From Halopseudomonas maritima (GTDB lineage Bacteria; Pseudomonadota; Gammaproteobacteria; Pseudomonadales; Pseudomonadaceae): DNA of 64,000 bases. Position numbers and translations under genes: made by a program. Below the pieces are notes generated by a model, which saw only the letters and a program-made list of their open reading frames with translations, had not been told where the DNA came from and did no database searches. The stretch lies in assembly GCF_021545785.1 (NCBI RefSeq), contig NZ_CP079801.1, forward strand, positions 2,848,001 to 2,912,000. The letters run 5' to 3'. Below are positions 1-8,336 of this stretch, piece after piece; positions within the stretch are counted from its first letter, which is position 1, and each line of letters opens with the position of its first letter.

Positions 1-2
1 CG

Positions 3-623
3 CTCGAAGCAATCCTGGAGGAGGCAGCCTATCGCGGTATTCATGTGATCAGCGATGAGGTTTACGACCACCTGATCTATGACGGCCGTGAGTATCCCTC
101 GGTGCTGTCGTGCTGCAGCGATCTGGACCATGTGATGGTGGTCAGCAGTTTCTCCAAAACCTACAGCATGGCCGGGATGCGCATCGGCTGGCTGATCGGC
201 AGTCAGGCGGCGATCAAAAAGCTGCGGCGCTACCACATGTTCACCACCACAGTGGCCAACACGCCGTTTCAGTGGGCGGGGGTAGCGGCGCTGCGCAGCG
301 GCGGTGCCTTTATCGAGGAGATGCTCAGCGAGTACACCCGGCGGCGCGACCGGCTGGTGGAGCTGGTGGAGCAAACGCCGCACCTGACCGGATACAAGCC
401 CGAAGGGGCCTTCTACCTTTTCCCGGCGCTGCCAGAAGGGGTCAATGGCACCAACGTGGCGCTGCGGCTGCTGAAGGAAACCGGCGTGTGTACCATTCCC
501 GGCGAGACCTTCGGCAACAGTTGCAGCAACGCTTTGCGGCTGAGTTATTCAACCTCGCTGGAGCGGATCGAGCGTGCCTTTGAGCGGATTATTCCGTGGA
601 TGGAGAAGCAGGATTTTGATTAG
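3..623 (+). CDS. Class I/II pyridoxal-phosphate aminotransferase (5'-truncated by window edge)
   Basis: C-terminal part of a fold-type I PLP aminotransferase; the reading frame is open from base 3, so the true start lies before the window. Visible family marks are the ISDEVYDHLIYDG segment that contacts PLP, the SFSKTYSMAGMRIGW block with the Schiff-base lysine, and NALRLSYS near the C-terminus, whose arginine binds the substrate carboxylate. Such enzymes transfer amino groups between an amino acid and a 2-oxo acid in the cytoplasm. The exact substrate (aspartate, alanine or another) cannot be told from this fragment. The next gene is convergent and separated by a repeat-rich spacer, so this is probably the last gene of its unit. 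Confidence 0.9.
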   Translation, partial: LEAILEEAAYRGIHVISDEVYDHLIYDGREYPSVLSCCSDLDHVMVVSSFSKTYSMAGMRIGWLIGSQAAIKKLRRYHMFTTTVANTPFQWAGVAALRSGGAFIEEMLSEYTRRRDRLVELVEQTPHLTGYKPEGAFYLFPALPEGVNGTNVALRLLKETGVCTIPGETFGNSCSNALRLSYSTSLERIERAFERIIPWMEKQDFD

Positions 624-989
624 GGGTGGGTTCTAAGCTGGTTAATCAGTGTTTAGGGGAGGTCCGGTTGGCTGTTTCTCGTGGCGCGCTGTTGTCGAAT
701 CGGCTTTTCGCCTTTTCGGCGAGCTAAGGGGCACCCGACTACGCGGCCCTTCGGGTTCGCTGCGTTGCTCGGTCTGACGGGGAGCGGCAGAACTCGTCGC
801 TTTGCTCCTCAGACATGCTGCCGCTCTATTTCCCGTCAGCCCTGCGCTACTCGCCCGCGTAAACGGGACGAAACCCGGGTGCGCACTCCACCATGCGAGC
901 ACGTTGATCGCTCCCACACGCTTCGCGTGGGAGCGCCTGACTGGACGCTCTGCGTCCGATCCCTCATACGGCACTCTTCTTACGATCCG
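624..989. repeat. Repeat-rich intergenic spacer (REP/BIME-like)
   Basis: No convincing gene is present in this 366-bp spacer. It contains a long imperfect inverted repeat whose arms are 774-790 and 818-839 (the right arm carries an extra ctattt). At 906-961 there are two tandem hairpins: CTCCCAC/GTGGGAG around 910-934, and a perfect GGACGC-tct-GCGTCC at 943-957, the pair being bounded by gatcg and cgatc. This layout resembles the repetitive extragenic palindromes common in Pseudomonas. Open frames here are low-complexity shadows of the repeats. The spacer lies between two convergent genes, so the hairpins may also act as a bidirectional transcription stop. Confidence 0.6.
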
Positions 990-2186
990 CTAAATCGCCC
1001 TGCGCGCGCGCAGCTCGGCAATCTGCTGTTCGCTGTACCCGAGTGTGCCAAGGATGGCATCGGTGTGCTCACCCAGCGCCGGCCCGGTCCATTCGGCGCT
1101 GCCGGGGGTGTCTGACAGTTTGGGCACGATGCCTGGCATCTTGAAGGCTTTGCCGTCGGGCAGGGTGGCGTTCAGAAACATCTCGCGGGCGAGATACTGC
1201 GGGTCGGTGAACATGTCGGCGGCGGAGTAGATCTTGCTGGCCGGGACTTCGGCCTGCTCCAAAACCTTTAACACCTCGTCCTGCGGAAGGCTCGCTGCCC
1301 AGCGGTCGATCAGTGCGTACAACTCGTCGCGACGGGTGTCCCGGCCGGCGTTGTCGGCCAGGGTCGGGTCATCGGCGAGATCATCACGGCCAATGGCACG
1401 CATGAAGCGCTGAAAAATGGCGTCGCCGTTGGCGCCGATCTGTACTGCTTTGCCGTCGCTGCAGGTGTGGATGGAGGAGGGGGTGATACCGGGCATGATG
1501 TTGCCGGTGCGCTCACGCACAAAGCCCATCACGTCAAACTCCGGCACCATGCTTTCCATCATCGCGAACACTGCTTCGTACAGGGCTACATCGACGATCT
1601 GCCCCTTGCCCTGATTGACCTCCCGGTGCCGCAGGGCCATGAGCGCGCCGATGACGCCCCAGAGCGCGGCGATGGAGTCGCCGATCGAGATGCCGGTGCG
1701 CACCGGCGGGCGATCTTCAAAGCCTGTGATATAGCGCAGTCCGCCCATGGATTCGCCCACGGCGCCAAAGCCCGGCTGATCTTTCAGCGGCCCGGTCTGG
1801 CCGAACCCGGACAGCCGCACCATCACCAGAGCGGGGTTGAGCGCGTGCAGGGTGTCCCAGTCCAGCCCCAGCTTTTCCAGGGTGCCCGGTCGAAAGTTCT
1901 CGATCAGGATGTCCGCCTCACTGAGTAACTGCTTGAGAATGGCGATGCCGTCGGCATCTTTGAGGTTCAGCGTGAGCGATTGCTTGTTACGCGCCTGCAC
2001 AAACCACCACAGCGAGGTGCCCTCGTACAGCTTGCGCCATTTGCGTAGCGGGTCACCGCCGTTGGGTGATTCAACCTTGATGACCTCGGCGCCAAACTCG
2101 GCGCAGATGCGGGCGGCAAAGGGGCCGGCGATCAGGGTGCCGAGTTCGATCACCTTGAGGCCGGCGAGGGGTTTGGCGCTGTGCAT
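990..2186 (-). CDS. CaiB/BaiF family CoA transferase
   Basis: Family III CoA transferase of 398 residues, which moves CoA between carboxylic acids through an aspartyl-CoA thioester. The N-terminus LAGLKVIELGTLIAGPFAAR and the following FGAEVIKVE and NKQSLTLNLK blocks are typical. ISIGDSIAALWG holds the expected catalytic aspartate, and ENFRPGTLEKLGLDW and LSGFGQTGP are family landmarks. The ATG at 2186 is chosen because GGAGA lies 6 nt upstream; a longer GTG/ATG extension of 16 residues has no such site and is low in homology. The gene stands alone, so the acyl substrate is unknown; the family includes formyl-CoA, carnitine, mesaconyl and succinyl-CoA transferases. Confidence 0.93.
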   Translation of the reverse strand: MHSAKPLAGLKVIELGTLIAGPFAARICAEFGAEVIKVESPNGGDPLRKWRKLYEGTSLWWFVQARNKQSLTLNLKDADGIAILKQLLSEADILIENFRPGTLEKLGLDWDTLHALNPALVMVRLSGFGQTGPLKDQPGFGAVGESMGGLRYITGFEDRPPVRTGISIGDSIAALWGVIGALMALRHREVNQGKGQIVDVALYEAVFAMMESMVPEFDVMGFVRERTGNIMPGITPSSIHTCSDGKAVQIGANGDAIFQRFMRAIGRDDLADDPTLADNAGRDTRRDELYALIDRWAASLPQDEVLKVLEQAEVPASKIYSAADMFTDPQYLAREMFLNATLPDGKAFKMPGIVPKLSDTPGSAEWTGPALGEHTDAILGTLGYSEQQIAELRARRAI

Positions 2187-2285
2187 GCTGTCTCCGGCAC
2201 GGTGTTGGTGGCTGCACAGTGTAGGCCATTGCATCCAGGCAGCCTATCCGCGCGTGAGTGCGGCGCCTGGGACAGGGCTGCGCAG

Positions 2286-3601
2286 TCAGTCTTCAATGGC
2301 GTCGGCAAACTGGCCGATGGCATCAACCACGCGCTGCGCCTCGTCGCGAATCTCCAGCATGACTTCCCCGGCGCGATTGGCCAGCTCCACTCCCTGTTCG
2401 GCCTTCTCTCGCCCGCCGCTCATGCCGCTGACTGCCTGCTGGGCCAGCTCCATGTTTTGCTGCACCACGTCGTTGATCTCAACCGTGGCCTGCGCTGTGC
2501 GCGCCGCGAGGTTGCGCACCTCGTCGGCAACTACGGCAAAACCACGCCCTTGCTCGCCGGCGCGTGCCGCCTCGATGGCAGCGTTCAGGGCCAGCAAGTT
2601 GGTCTGCTCGGCGATGCCGCGAATCACCTGCACGATGCTGTTGATGCGCTCAGACTGGGCGCTCAAAGCGCCGATGCTGTCTGCTACCTGTGCCAGCTCC
2701 TGTGCGATGCTGCGCACCACGTTGACGGTCTGATCGACGGTGTCTGCGCCATTGCGGGCGCTGCTATCTGTCTCGGCGGCGATGTCGAAGGCCAGTTTTG
2801 CTGCGGCGGACTCGGCGTGCCGGCGCTCGACCTGTGCGGTGATATCGCTGGCAAATTTCACCACCCCATACAGCCTGCCCTGGGCGTCGTACAGCGGGTT
2901 GTAGGTAGCACGCAGCCAGACTTGCGCACCGCCTTTGCTGATGCGGCGGAAGCGGTCGGAGATGAAGTTGCCGTTGTTCAGGCTGGCCCAGAAGCGACGG
3001 TACTCTTCGCTGGCGGCATCCTCCGGCGTGCAGAACAGGCTGTGGTGCTGCCCTTTGATCTCATCCAGACGGTAACCCATGGTGCCGAGGAAATTCTCGT
3101 TGGCGGTGACGATGTGTCCGTCGGTGGTGAATTCGATCACAGCCATGGACCGGTTGATGGCGTTCGGCAGGCTTTCATGCTGCTGTTCGGCCTGCACCTC
3201 GCGGGTGATGTCGGTGGCCAGCTTGAGCACGCTATCCACCCGGCCGGCGGCGTCGCAAATGGGGATATAGCTGGCCTCCAGCCAGATCGAGCGCCCCCCT
3301 GGCCCTGACGCATAAAACGGTCGCTGAAGCTCTCGCCATCGGCCAGGCGCTGCCAGAACCTTTTGTATTCGGCGCTGGCTACCAGCTGTGGCGCACAGAA
3401 CATACTGTGCTGCTGACCGCGTATCTCGTCCAGCTGATACCCCACCACGTTCAGAAAGGCGGGGTTGGCGTCGAGGATCACGCCCTTGGGACTGAACTCG
3501 ATCCAGGCAAGGTTCTGCCGGATGGCTTCAAGGATGCTGTTCTTGTTGTCGAGCTCTTGCCGAGCCTGTTGCAGCGCGGCGCGCTGGCTGGATCCGAACA
3601 T
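2286..3601 (-). pseudogene. bdlA: BdlA-like PAS-PAS methyl-accepting chemotaxis protein, frameshifted
   Basis: Two frames together encode one about 439-residue soluble receptor. The first (3601 to about 3290) carries PAS 1 (NLAWIEFSPKGVILDANPAF); the second (from about 3295 to 2286) gives the end of PAS 1 (WLEASYIPICDAAGRVDS), PAS 2 (MAVIEFTTDGHIVTANENF) and a methyl-accepting signalling domain with the hairpin tip IRGIAEQTNLLALNAAIEAA. The break is at a six-G run (minus strand, + coordinates about 3293-3298); one extra G would restore GQGGRSIWLEAS. No membrane segment is seen. PAS-PAS-MCP without TM is the layout of the Pseudomonas biofilm-dispersion protein BdlA. The start at 3601 has GAGG 7 nt upstream. 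It may be a real mutation, a phase-variable tract or a read error. Confidence 0.85.
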
Positions 3602-3814
3602 CGTTAACCTCTAGCGTCGAAACTATAGATGGTGCTGACACATAACAGGGGCATCGGCCAGAGCGGAGACATCTTGAGATGGCGGCGGCGAATTTCACAG
3701 CGCGGCGGTGGCGCGCTATGCTCGTCTGAAGCCCGTGCCATGTGCGTGGCCTGAGTTCTGGCGAAGCATGCTGCCTCGCTACCAAATCAATGTTGTGCCG
3801 ATCAGGAGTGTTTC

Positions 3815-4744
3815 TTGGCTACCAGTCTGCTTGTGTTGCTTGACGATATTGCGTCGGTGCTTGATGACGTGTCCGTGATGACCAAGGTGGCGGCCAAGAA
3901 AACCGCCGGCGTGCTGGGCGATGACCTGGCGTTGAACGCGCAGCAGGTGACCGGAGTGCGCGCCGAGCGCGAACTGCCAGTGGTCTGGGCGGTGGCCAAG
4001 GGGTCCTTGCGTAACAAATTCATTCTGGTGCCCGCGGCGCTGTTGATCAGCGCCGTCGCGCCCTGGCTTATCACGCCGCTGCTGATGCTGGGTGGTGCCT
4101 TTCTCTGCTACGAGGGGGCCGAGAAGCTGGCGCACCGCTTTCTGCATGATGTGCACAGTGAGCATCAGGAAACGGTCAAGGCGCTGAATGACGAGAAGGT
4201 GGATATGGTGGCGCGCGAGAAACGCAAGATTGCCGGCGCCATTCGCACCGACTTTGTCCTGTCTGCCGAGATTATTGCCATCACCCTGGGCACCGTGGCG
4301 GAGGCCGAGTTTTTGACCCGTGTGCTGGTGTTGTGTGGTATTGCCCTGCTGATGACCATCGGTGTTTATGGCCTGGTCGCCGGCATCGTCAAGCTTGATG
4401 ATGGCGGTCTGGCGCTGACCCGGCGCAGCAGCGCTTTTGCCCAGGCCTGCGGGCGCGGCATCCTGGCGGCGGCGCCGTGGTTAATGAAAACCCTGTCAGT
4501 GGTAGGAACTGCAGCAATGTTCATGGTCGGTGGCGGCATCCTCAGTCATGGGATTGCGGTAGTACACCACTGGATTGAAGCCAGCGCCGCGCAGGTGTCG
4601 GGCTGGCCCTGGCTGGGCACGGTGCTGGGCGGGCTGACACCGACCTTGCTGAATGCGTTGTTCGGCATTGTCGCCGGCGCGCTGATACTGGGCTTGATTA
4701 CCCTGGTCGGCAAGCTGCGCGGACAGGGTGCCAGCGCCGGTTAG
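3815..4744 (+). CDS. DUF808 family inner-membrane protein (YedI-like)
   Basis: Membrane protein of 309 residues matching the DUF808/YedI family, whose biochemical role is unknown. The N-terminal block LLVLLDDIASVLDDVSVMTK, then AAKKTAGVLGDDLALNAQQV and ERELPVVWAVAKGS are strongly conserved landmarks. Several hydrophobic spans follow (FILVPAALLISAVAPWLITP, LLMLGGAFLCYEG, VLVLCGIALLMTIGVYGLVAG and two or three near the C-terminus). The start is a TTG at 3815 with AGGAG at 3804-3808, 6 nt away; no better ATG gives the conserved N-terminus. It is convergent with the GGDEF gene that follows. Confidence 0.9.
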   Translation: MATSLLVLLDDIASVLDDVSVMTKVAAKKTAGVLGDDLALNAQQVTGVRAERELPVVWAVAKGSLRNKFILVPAALLISAVAPWLITPLLMLGGAFLCYEGAEKLAHRFLHDVHSEHQETVKALNDEKVDMVAREKRKIAGAIRTDFVLSAEIIAITLGTVAEAEFLTRVLVLCGIALLMTIGVYGLVAGIVKLDDGGLALTRRSSAFAQACGRGILAAAPWLMKTLSVVGTAAMFMVGGGILSHGIAVVHHWIEASAAQVSGWPWLGTVLGGLTPTLLNALFGIVAGALILGLITLVGKLRGQGASAG

Positions 4745-4763
4745 GCGATAGATGCAAGGCGGC

Positions 4764-6086
4764 TCAATGCTTGACGGAGCTGAGTGCCTGCGTGTGGGTG
4801 TTGAGGTCTTCGCCCAGGCGATACTGGTTGTTGCCGCTGCGCTTGGCGGCATACATCGCCAGGTCGGCGGCGTGGATCAGCTTGTCCATGGTCGGGGCAT
4901 GTTCGGGGAAGAGTGCGACCCCGAGGCTGGCGCCAATGCGGTAATCGCGCCCTTGCAGCGTCATGGCAGGCGCCAGGCTGGTGAGCAGCTTTGCGCTGAT
5001 GCGCTCGGCCTCCGCGCCGACCTCGGTGCTGCGTGACAGCCCTTCGAGCAGCACGACAAACTCGTCACCGCCCAGACGCGCGACCATGTCGCTGCTACGC
5101 ACAGCGCTGCGTAGGCGTTGCGCGACTTCCACCAGCACAGTGTCACCGGCGGCGTGGCCGTGCTGGTCGTTGATGAACTTGAACTTGTTGAGATCGATGA
5201 ACACCAGCGCCAGGCGGCTGTTCTGGGCGCGGGCGCGTGTAATCGCTGCGCCGAGCTGCTGTTCGAGCATCAGGCGGTTGGGCAGGCCGGTCAGTGGGTC
5301 CTTGTGGGCGAGCTGGCGCAGCTCCTGGGCTGAGCGCTTTTCGTCGGTGATGTCGCGCACGACACCCATCATCCTGATGGCCTCGCCTTGCTCGTTCTTG
5401 ATCACGTTGCCGGTTTCCCTGACCCAGTGCACGCTGCCGTCTGGCCAGACCACACGGTATTCCTCGTCGTGGTTCTCGCCGGTTTCGATGCAGCGGATCT
5501 CACCAGCGCGTACGCGCTCGCGATCATCAGGGTGCACGCTGTTGCAGAACAGGCTGTAGCTGGGTGTCACCGCCCCCGGCTGGTAGCCGAACATGCCGTA
5601 AATGGCTTCCGACCAATACAGCCGGTCGGTGTCGATCTCCCAGTCCCAGGTGCCGATTTGGGCAAAATACTGGCTACGCTTGAAGCGCTCCATGGTCTCG
5701 GCGCTGGACTGCAGGTCGGTCTCGGGGTGCAGTAGCAGCACCGTCTGGCCGTCGATGTCGGGCAGGCGAGTCAGATCCTGCTGGCGCAGGCCCTGTGATG
5801 TCGGCAACTGCAGCTCGATACGCTCCAGGGGGGCGGGCATGGCGGTCAGCGCTGGCAGCCAGCGGCTGATCGGCAAGTCTGCTCGCAGCTGTTGTGCAGA
5901 CTGTTCGAGCAGACGACGCGCTGAAGGGTTGTGCCAGCGGATGCGGTGCCGGCCGTCGAGTATCAGCAGGCCGTTGGGTGACAGCTCCAGTAGTGCCTTG
6001 AACGTGGATGCCCGCCTGCGACTGCGCTGCAAGGCCAGGCCTGCGAGCAGTAAGAGCATGGATAGGGCAGTCAACAAAAGGGTCAT
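4764..6086 (-). CDS. Membrane-anchored PAS-PAS-GGDEF diguanylate cyclase
   Basis: Protein of about 440 residues that should make cyclic di-GMP from two GTP. One N-terminal hydrophobic segment (MTLLLTALSMLLLLAGLALQ) is followed by a degenerate PAS (LLELSPNGLLILDGRHRIRW), a PAS with PAC motif (RSQYFAQIGTWDWEID; EYRVVWPDGSVHWVRETG), and a GGDEF domain. GGDEF itself is intact at about residues 339-343 and is preceded five residues upstream by RSSD, the RxxD inhibitory site for product feedback. ATG 6086 is chosen because the hydrophobic anchor follows at once; a GTG start at 6197 would add 37 residues, and neither has a strong ribosome site. The PAS input ligand is unknown. Confidence 0.92.
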   Translation of the reverse strand: MTLLLTALSMLLLLAGLALQRSRRRASTFKALLELSPNGLLILDGRHRIRWHNPSARRLLEQSAQQLRADLPISRWLPALTAMPAPLERIELQLPTSQGLRQQDLTRLPDIDGQTVLLLHPETDLQSSAETMERFKRSQYFAQIGTWDWEIDTDRLYWSEAIYGMFGYQPGAVTPSYSLFCNSVHPDDRERVRAGEIRCIETGENHDEEYRVVWPDGSVHWVRETGNVIKNEQGEAIRMMGVVRDITDEKRSAQELRQLAHKDPLTGLPNRLMLEQQLGAAITRARAQNSRLALVFIDLNKFKFINDQHGHAAGDTVLVEVAQRLRSAVRSSDMVARLGGDEFVVLLEGLSRSTEVGAEAERISAKLLTSLAPAMTLQGRDYRIGASLGVALFPEHAPTMDKLIHAADLAMYAAKRSGNNQYRLGEDLNTHTQALSSVKH

Positions 6087-6228
6087 TGGGTTATCAGGCA
6101 GCGACGATTTGCCGCAGTATAACGCGGCGGCGAGGGCAGGCCATCCCGTAGTGGCAATTTGCTTTGATGGCAGCTGAACCACCGGCGCTGGCAGCACTCA
6201 CAGTTATACAGGTGCGCGGGAGCGAGAC

Positions 6229-6726
6229 ATGAAGGATATGGAGCAGGTACTGAACACGATTGGCCGTACTCTGGTCGATGAGTTTTCCGATCTGACAGAT
6301 ATTGAGCAGGGCACCCGCGTTACGCTACGACTGCTGCTGGCGGCGCTACTGGGTGGCGTGCTGGGCCTGGAGCGCGAGCGGCAGGGCAAGGCTGCTGGTG
6401 TGCGTACGCACATGCTGGTATGCCTTGGCGCTGCGCTGTTTGTACTGGTGCCGGATGTAGCCGGGGCGCTGGATGACGCCATGAGCCGGGTGATTCAGGG
6501 TGTGGTTGCCGGTGTTGGCTTTCTTGGCGCGGGCACTATCCTCAAGGGGGATGCGGCTAATCAGGTCAAGGGTCTGACCACCGCCGCCGGCATCTGGCTG
6601 ACCGCTGCGATTGGCGTCACCATTGGCCTGGGGTACCAGGCAACCGGCCTGCTCTGCGCGGCGCTGGCGTTGATCATTTTGCACCTGGTGCCGATCTTGT
6701 TCCGCCCTCCGCAATCACCCTCCTGA
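6229..6726 (+). CDS. mgtC: MgtC/SapB family inner-membrane protein
   Basis: Protein of 165 residues with the MgtC/SapB signature: RLLLAALLGGVLGLERERQGKAAGVRTHMLVCLGAALF, then IQGVVAGVGFLGAGTILKG and VKGLTTAAGIWLTAAIGVTIGLGY. It has four to five membrane spans in the inner membrane. MgtC proteins are tied to growth at low magnesium, to survival in macrophages in pathogens and to modulation of F-type ATP synthase; short forms like this one lack the C-terminal ACT-like domain of Salmonella MgtC. The ATG at 6229 has GGGAGCGAG just upstream. It runs in the same direction as the PspA cluster but is separated from it by 253 bp. Confidence 0.92.
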   Translation: MKDMEQVLNTIGRTLVDEFSDLTDIEQGTRVTLRLLLAALLGGVLGLERERQGKAAGVRTHMLVCLGAALFVLVPDVAGALDDAMSRVIQGVVAGVGFLGAGTILKGDAANQVKGLTTAAGIWLTAAIGVTIGLGYQATGLLCAALALIILHLVPILFRPPQSPS

Positions 6727-6979
6727 AAACGCCGAACTGTGCGCGGGTAGGCTTTTCTTTGTCTGACGCGCCCAGGGCTGCTGTAGTTAAATAGCCAGTG
6801 CACGGATCGCGCCTTCTCTCACGCCGCCTGGAAGCGCCCGCCTTTTTACTGATCCGTCCCTCTTGTACTGCCTGTCTGAGCCGGTCTTTGTGCCTCTTCC
6901 GGCGTCGCCTGAAAAGTGTCTTTAAAATCATCACATGTAATTCATTGCATTGTTACATGTGATGAACTAGTCTCGCTGT
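6727..6979. promoter_or_regulatory. Control region of the yjfI-pspA-flotillin cluster with perfect inverted repeat
   Basis: A perfect 12-bp inverted repeat, catcacatgtaa (6929-6940) and ttacatgtgatg (6953-6964), with a 12-nt spacer, sits just before the ATG at 6980. It looks like an operator for a dimeric regulator. TAAAAT at 6923-6928 could be a -10 with the repeat over the start point. Alternatively TTGCAT 6945-6950 and TAGTCT 6968-6973 (17-nt spacer) form a weak promoter that would begin transcription almost at the ATG. No clear sigma-54 -24/-12 element was seen, unlike classical pspA control. The repeat itself is seen directly; its role is inferred. Confidence 0.6.
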
Positions 6980-7600
6980 ATGGAAAAGAAATCATCTGCC
7001 TACTATCAACGACTGTATCGTCAGCGCTTGCGTGAGCAGGGGCTGGTCAAGAAGGAAGTCTGGATATTGCCCGAGCATGCCTCTGCGCTCATGGCAGTAG
7101 AACGAAAGCTGCGCCAGCCGATGGCCCAGCTGGACGCAATGGAGAAGGAGATAGACATGAGCATGCAGCAGGTTTGGAGTGCCACGGCGTTGCATAAGGC
7201 CTTGAGCGGCACCGAGTTGTTTCAGGGCAAGCGCGCCAGTGTGGAACTGATTGACGGCAGCGAAGCCAGCTTGCACGTCACCATGCATGACTACGGTGAT
7301 TTGCCGCTGTTTGTTGCCGTGTTTGGCGAGCAGATCATCGTTGAAGCCTTGTTGTGGCCGGTGAGTGATGTGCGTGATCTGGCTGAGTTTAATGAAGAGG
7401 TGCTGCGCACCCACAAGCTCTTTCCGCTGTCGAGCATCGGCCTGGAGCGTCTGGCCGACGGCACCGATTGCTACACGATGTTTGGTGCCTTGAGTTCTGG
7501 CTCGGCCCTGTCTGATGTGGTGTTCGAGATCGAGCTGCTGGCGGATAACGTGATCAAGGCGACCGAGGCCTACGAGAACCACCTGGTGATGCAAGCCTGA
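6980..7600 (+). CDS. yjfI: YjfI family protein (DUF2170)
   Basis: Soluble protein of 206 residues resembling YjfI/DUF2170, a family of unknown function that in E. coli also precedes a PspA-family gene (yjfJ). A basic N-terminal helix (SAYYQRLYRQRLREQGLVKKEVWILPEH) resembles a small DNA- or RNA-binding segment; the rest has the DUF2170 pattern (DGSEASLHVTMHDYGDLPLFVAVFGEQIIVEALLWP, DVRDLAEFNEEVLRTHKLFPLSSIGLE). First gene of the cluster, 14 nt before pspA. No Shine-Dalgarno sequence precedes ATG 6980, and one candidate promoter would give a leaderless message. It may be an adaptor or regulator of the PspA partner; that is inference. Confidence 0.85.
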   Translation: MEKKSSAYYQRLYRQRLREQGLVKKEVWILPEHASALMAVERKLRQPMAQLDAMEKEIDMSMQQVWSATALHKALSGTELFQGKRASVELIDGSEASLHVTMHDYGDLPLFVAVFGEQIIVEALLWPVSDVRDLAEFNEEVLRTHKLFPLSSIGLERLADGTDCYTMFGALSSGSALSDVVFEIELLADNVIKATEAYENHLVMQA

Positions 7601-7614
7601 CAAGGAGAAAGCTG

Positions 7615-8310
7615 ATGAACGTGTGGAGCAAATTGCTGACTGCAATGCGTGGTGGCGCCCATGAGGCAGGCGAGGCGCTGGTCGACAGCCAGGCGCTGCG
7701 TATCCTCGATCAGGAAATTCGTGATGCTGATGCCGAGTTGCACCGGTCCCGCGAAGCGCTGGCCAATATCATGGCCAAGCAGAAGCTGGCAGCGGACAAG
7801 TTGAGCAAGGTCTCGGCGCGCGTCGCTGAGTATGAGCAGTATGCGCTCAAGGCGCTGGAGTCTGGTGACGAGGCGCTGGCGCGTGAAGTTGCCGAGAAGA
7901 TCGCAGGCCTGGAAAACGAGGCAAAGCTGGAGTCCGAGCAGGCTGAGGCCTATGCCACCAGCGTGGCCAATCTGCGTCAGGCGGTGCAGCAGGCCGAAGG
8001 CAATATCAAGCGTCTGAAGCAGCAGGTTGATGTGGTCAAGGCTACCGAGAGCGTGCAGAAGGCGCAGCTTGCGGTGTCACAACGCTACGGCGGCTCTCAG
8101 GCCAAGATGCACACCGCGCTGGAATCGCTGGAGCGTATCAAGCAGAAGCAGGCCGAGCGTGGCGCCCGCATGGAAGCCGCGGCGGAGCTTGCGGTCGAGG
8201 GCAGCCCAGACCAGGCGCTTGAAGAAAAGCTGCGGGCGGCGGGCATTACGCCGGCCTCCGGCAGTGCGGACAGCGTGCTGGCACGCCTGAAGCAGCGCTC
8301 CGATAGCTAA
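7615..8310 (+). CDS. pspA: PspA/IM30 family membrane-stress protein
   Basis: Protein of 231 residues with the all-helical PspA/IM30/Vipp1 pattern: LDQEIRDADAELHRSREALANIMAKQKLAADKL, then long charged coiled coil to about residue 150 and a shorter C-terminal helical part. Family members are ESCRT-III-like, assemble into rings or rods on the inner leaflet and repair or shield damaged inner membrane. The ATG at 7615 has AGGAGA 8 nt upstream. It is the second gene of the cluster, between yjfI and the YqiJ-like gene. The usual pspB, pspC and pspF partners are absent here, so it belongs to the YjfJ-type branch in which flotillin and AAA+ partners replace them. Confidence 0.93.
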   Translation: MNVWSKLLTAMRGGAHEAGEALVDSQALRILDQEIRDADAELHRSREALANIMAKQKLAADKLSKVSARVAEYEQYALKALESGDEALAREVAEKIAGLENEAKLESEQAEAYATSVANLRQAVQQAEGNIKRLKQQVDVVKATESVQKAQLAVSQRYGGSQAKMHTALESLERIKQKQAERGARMEAAAELAVEGSPDQALEEKLRAAGITPASGSADSVLARLKQRSDS

Positions 8311-8336
8311 ACCTTGCAAGCGGTCAGGGAGGGGGG

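Noticed and set aside
642..1115. Overlapping short frames in the first spacer
   Set aside because: They are explained by palindromic repeats and run into the CoA-transferase gene on the other strand.
6980..8310. Classical psp operon under PspF/sigma-54
   Set aside because: No -24/-12 element was found and pspB, pspC and pspF are absent; the neighbours are of the YjfI/YqiJ/YqiK type.
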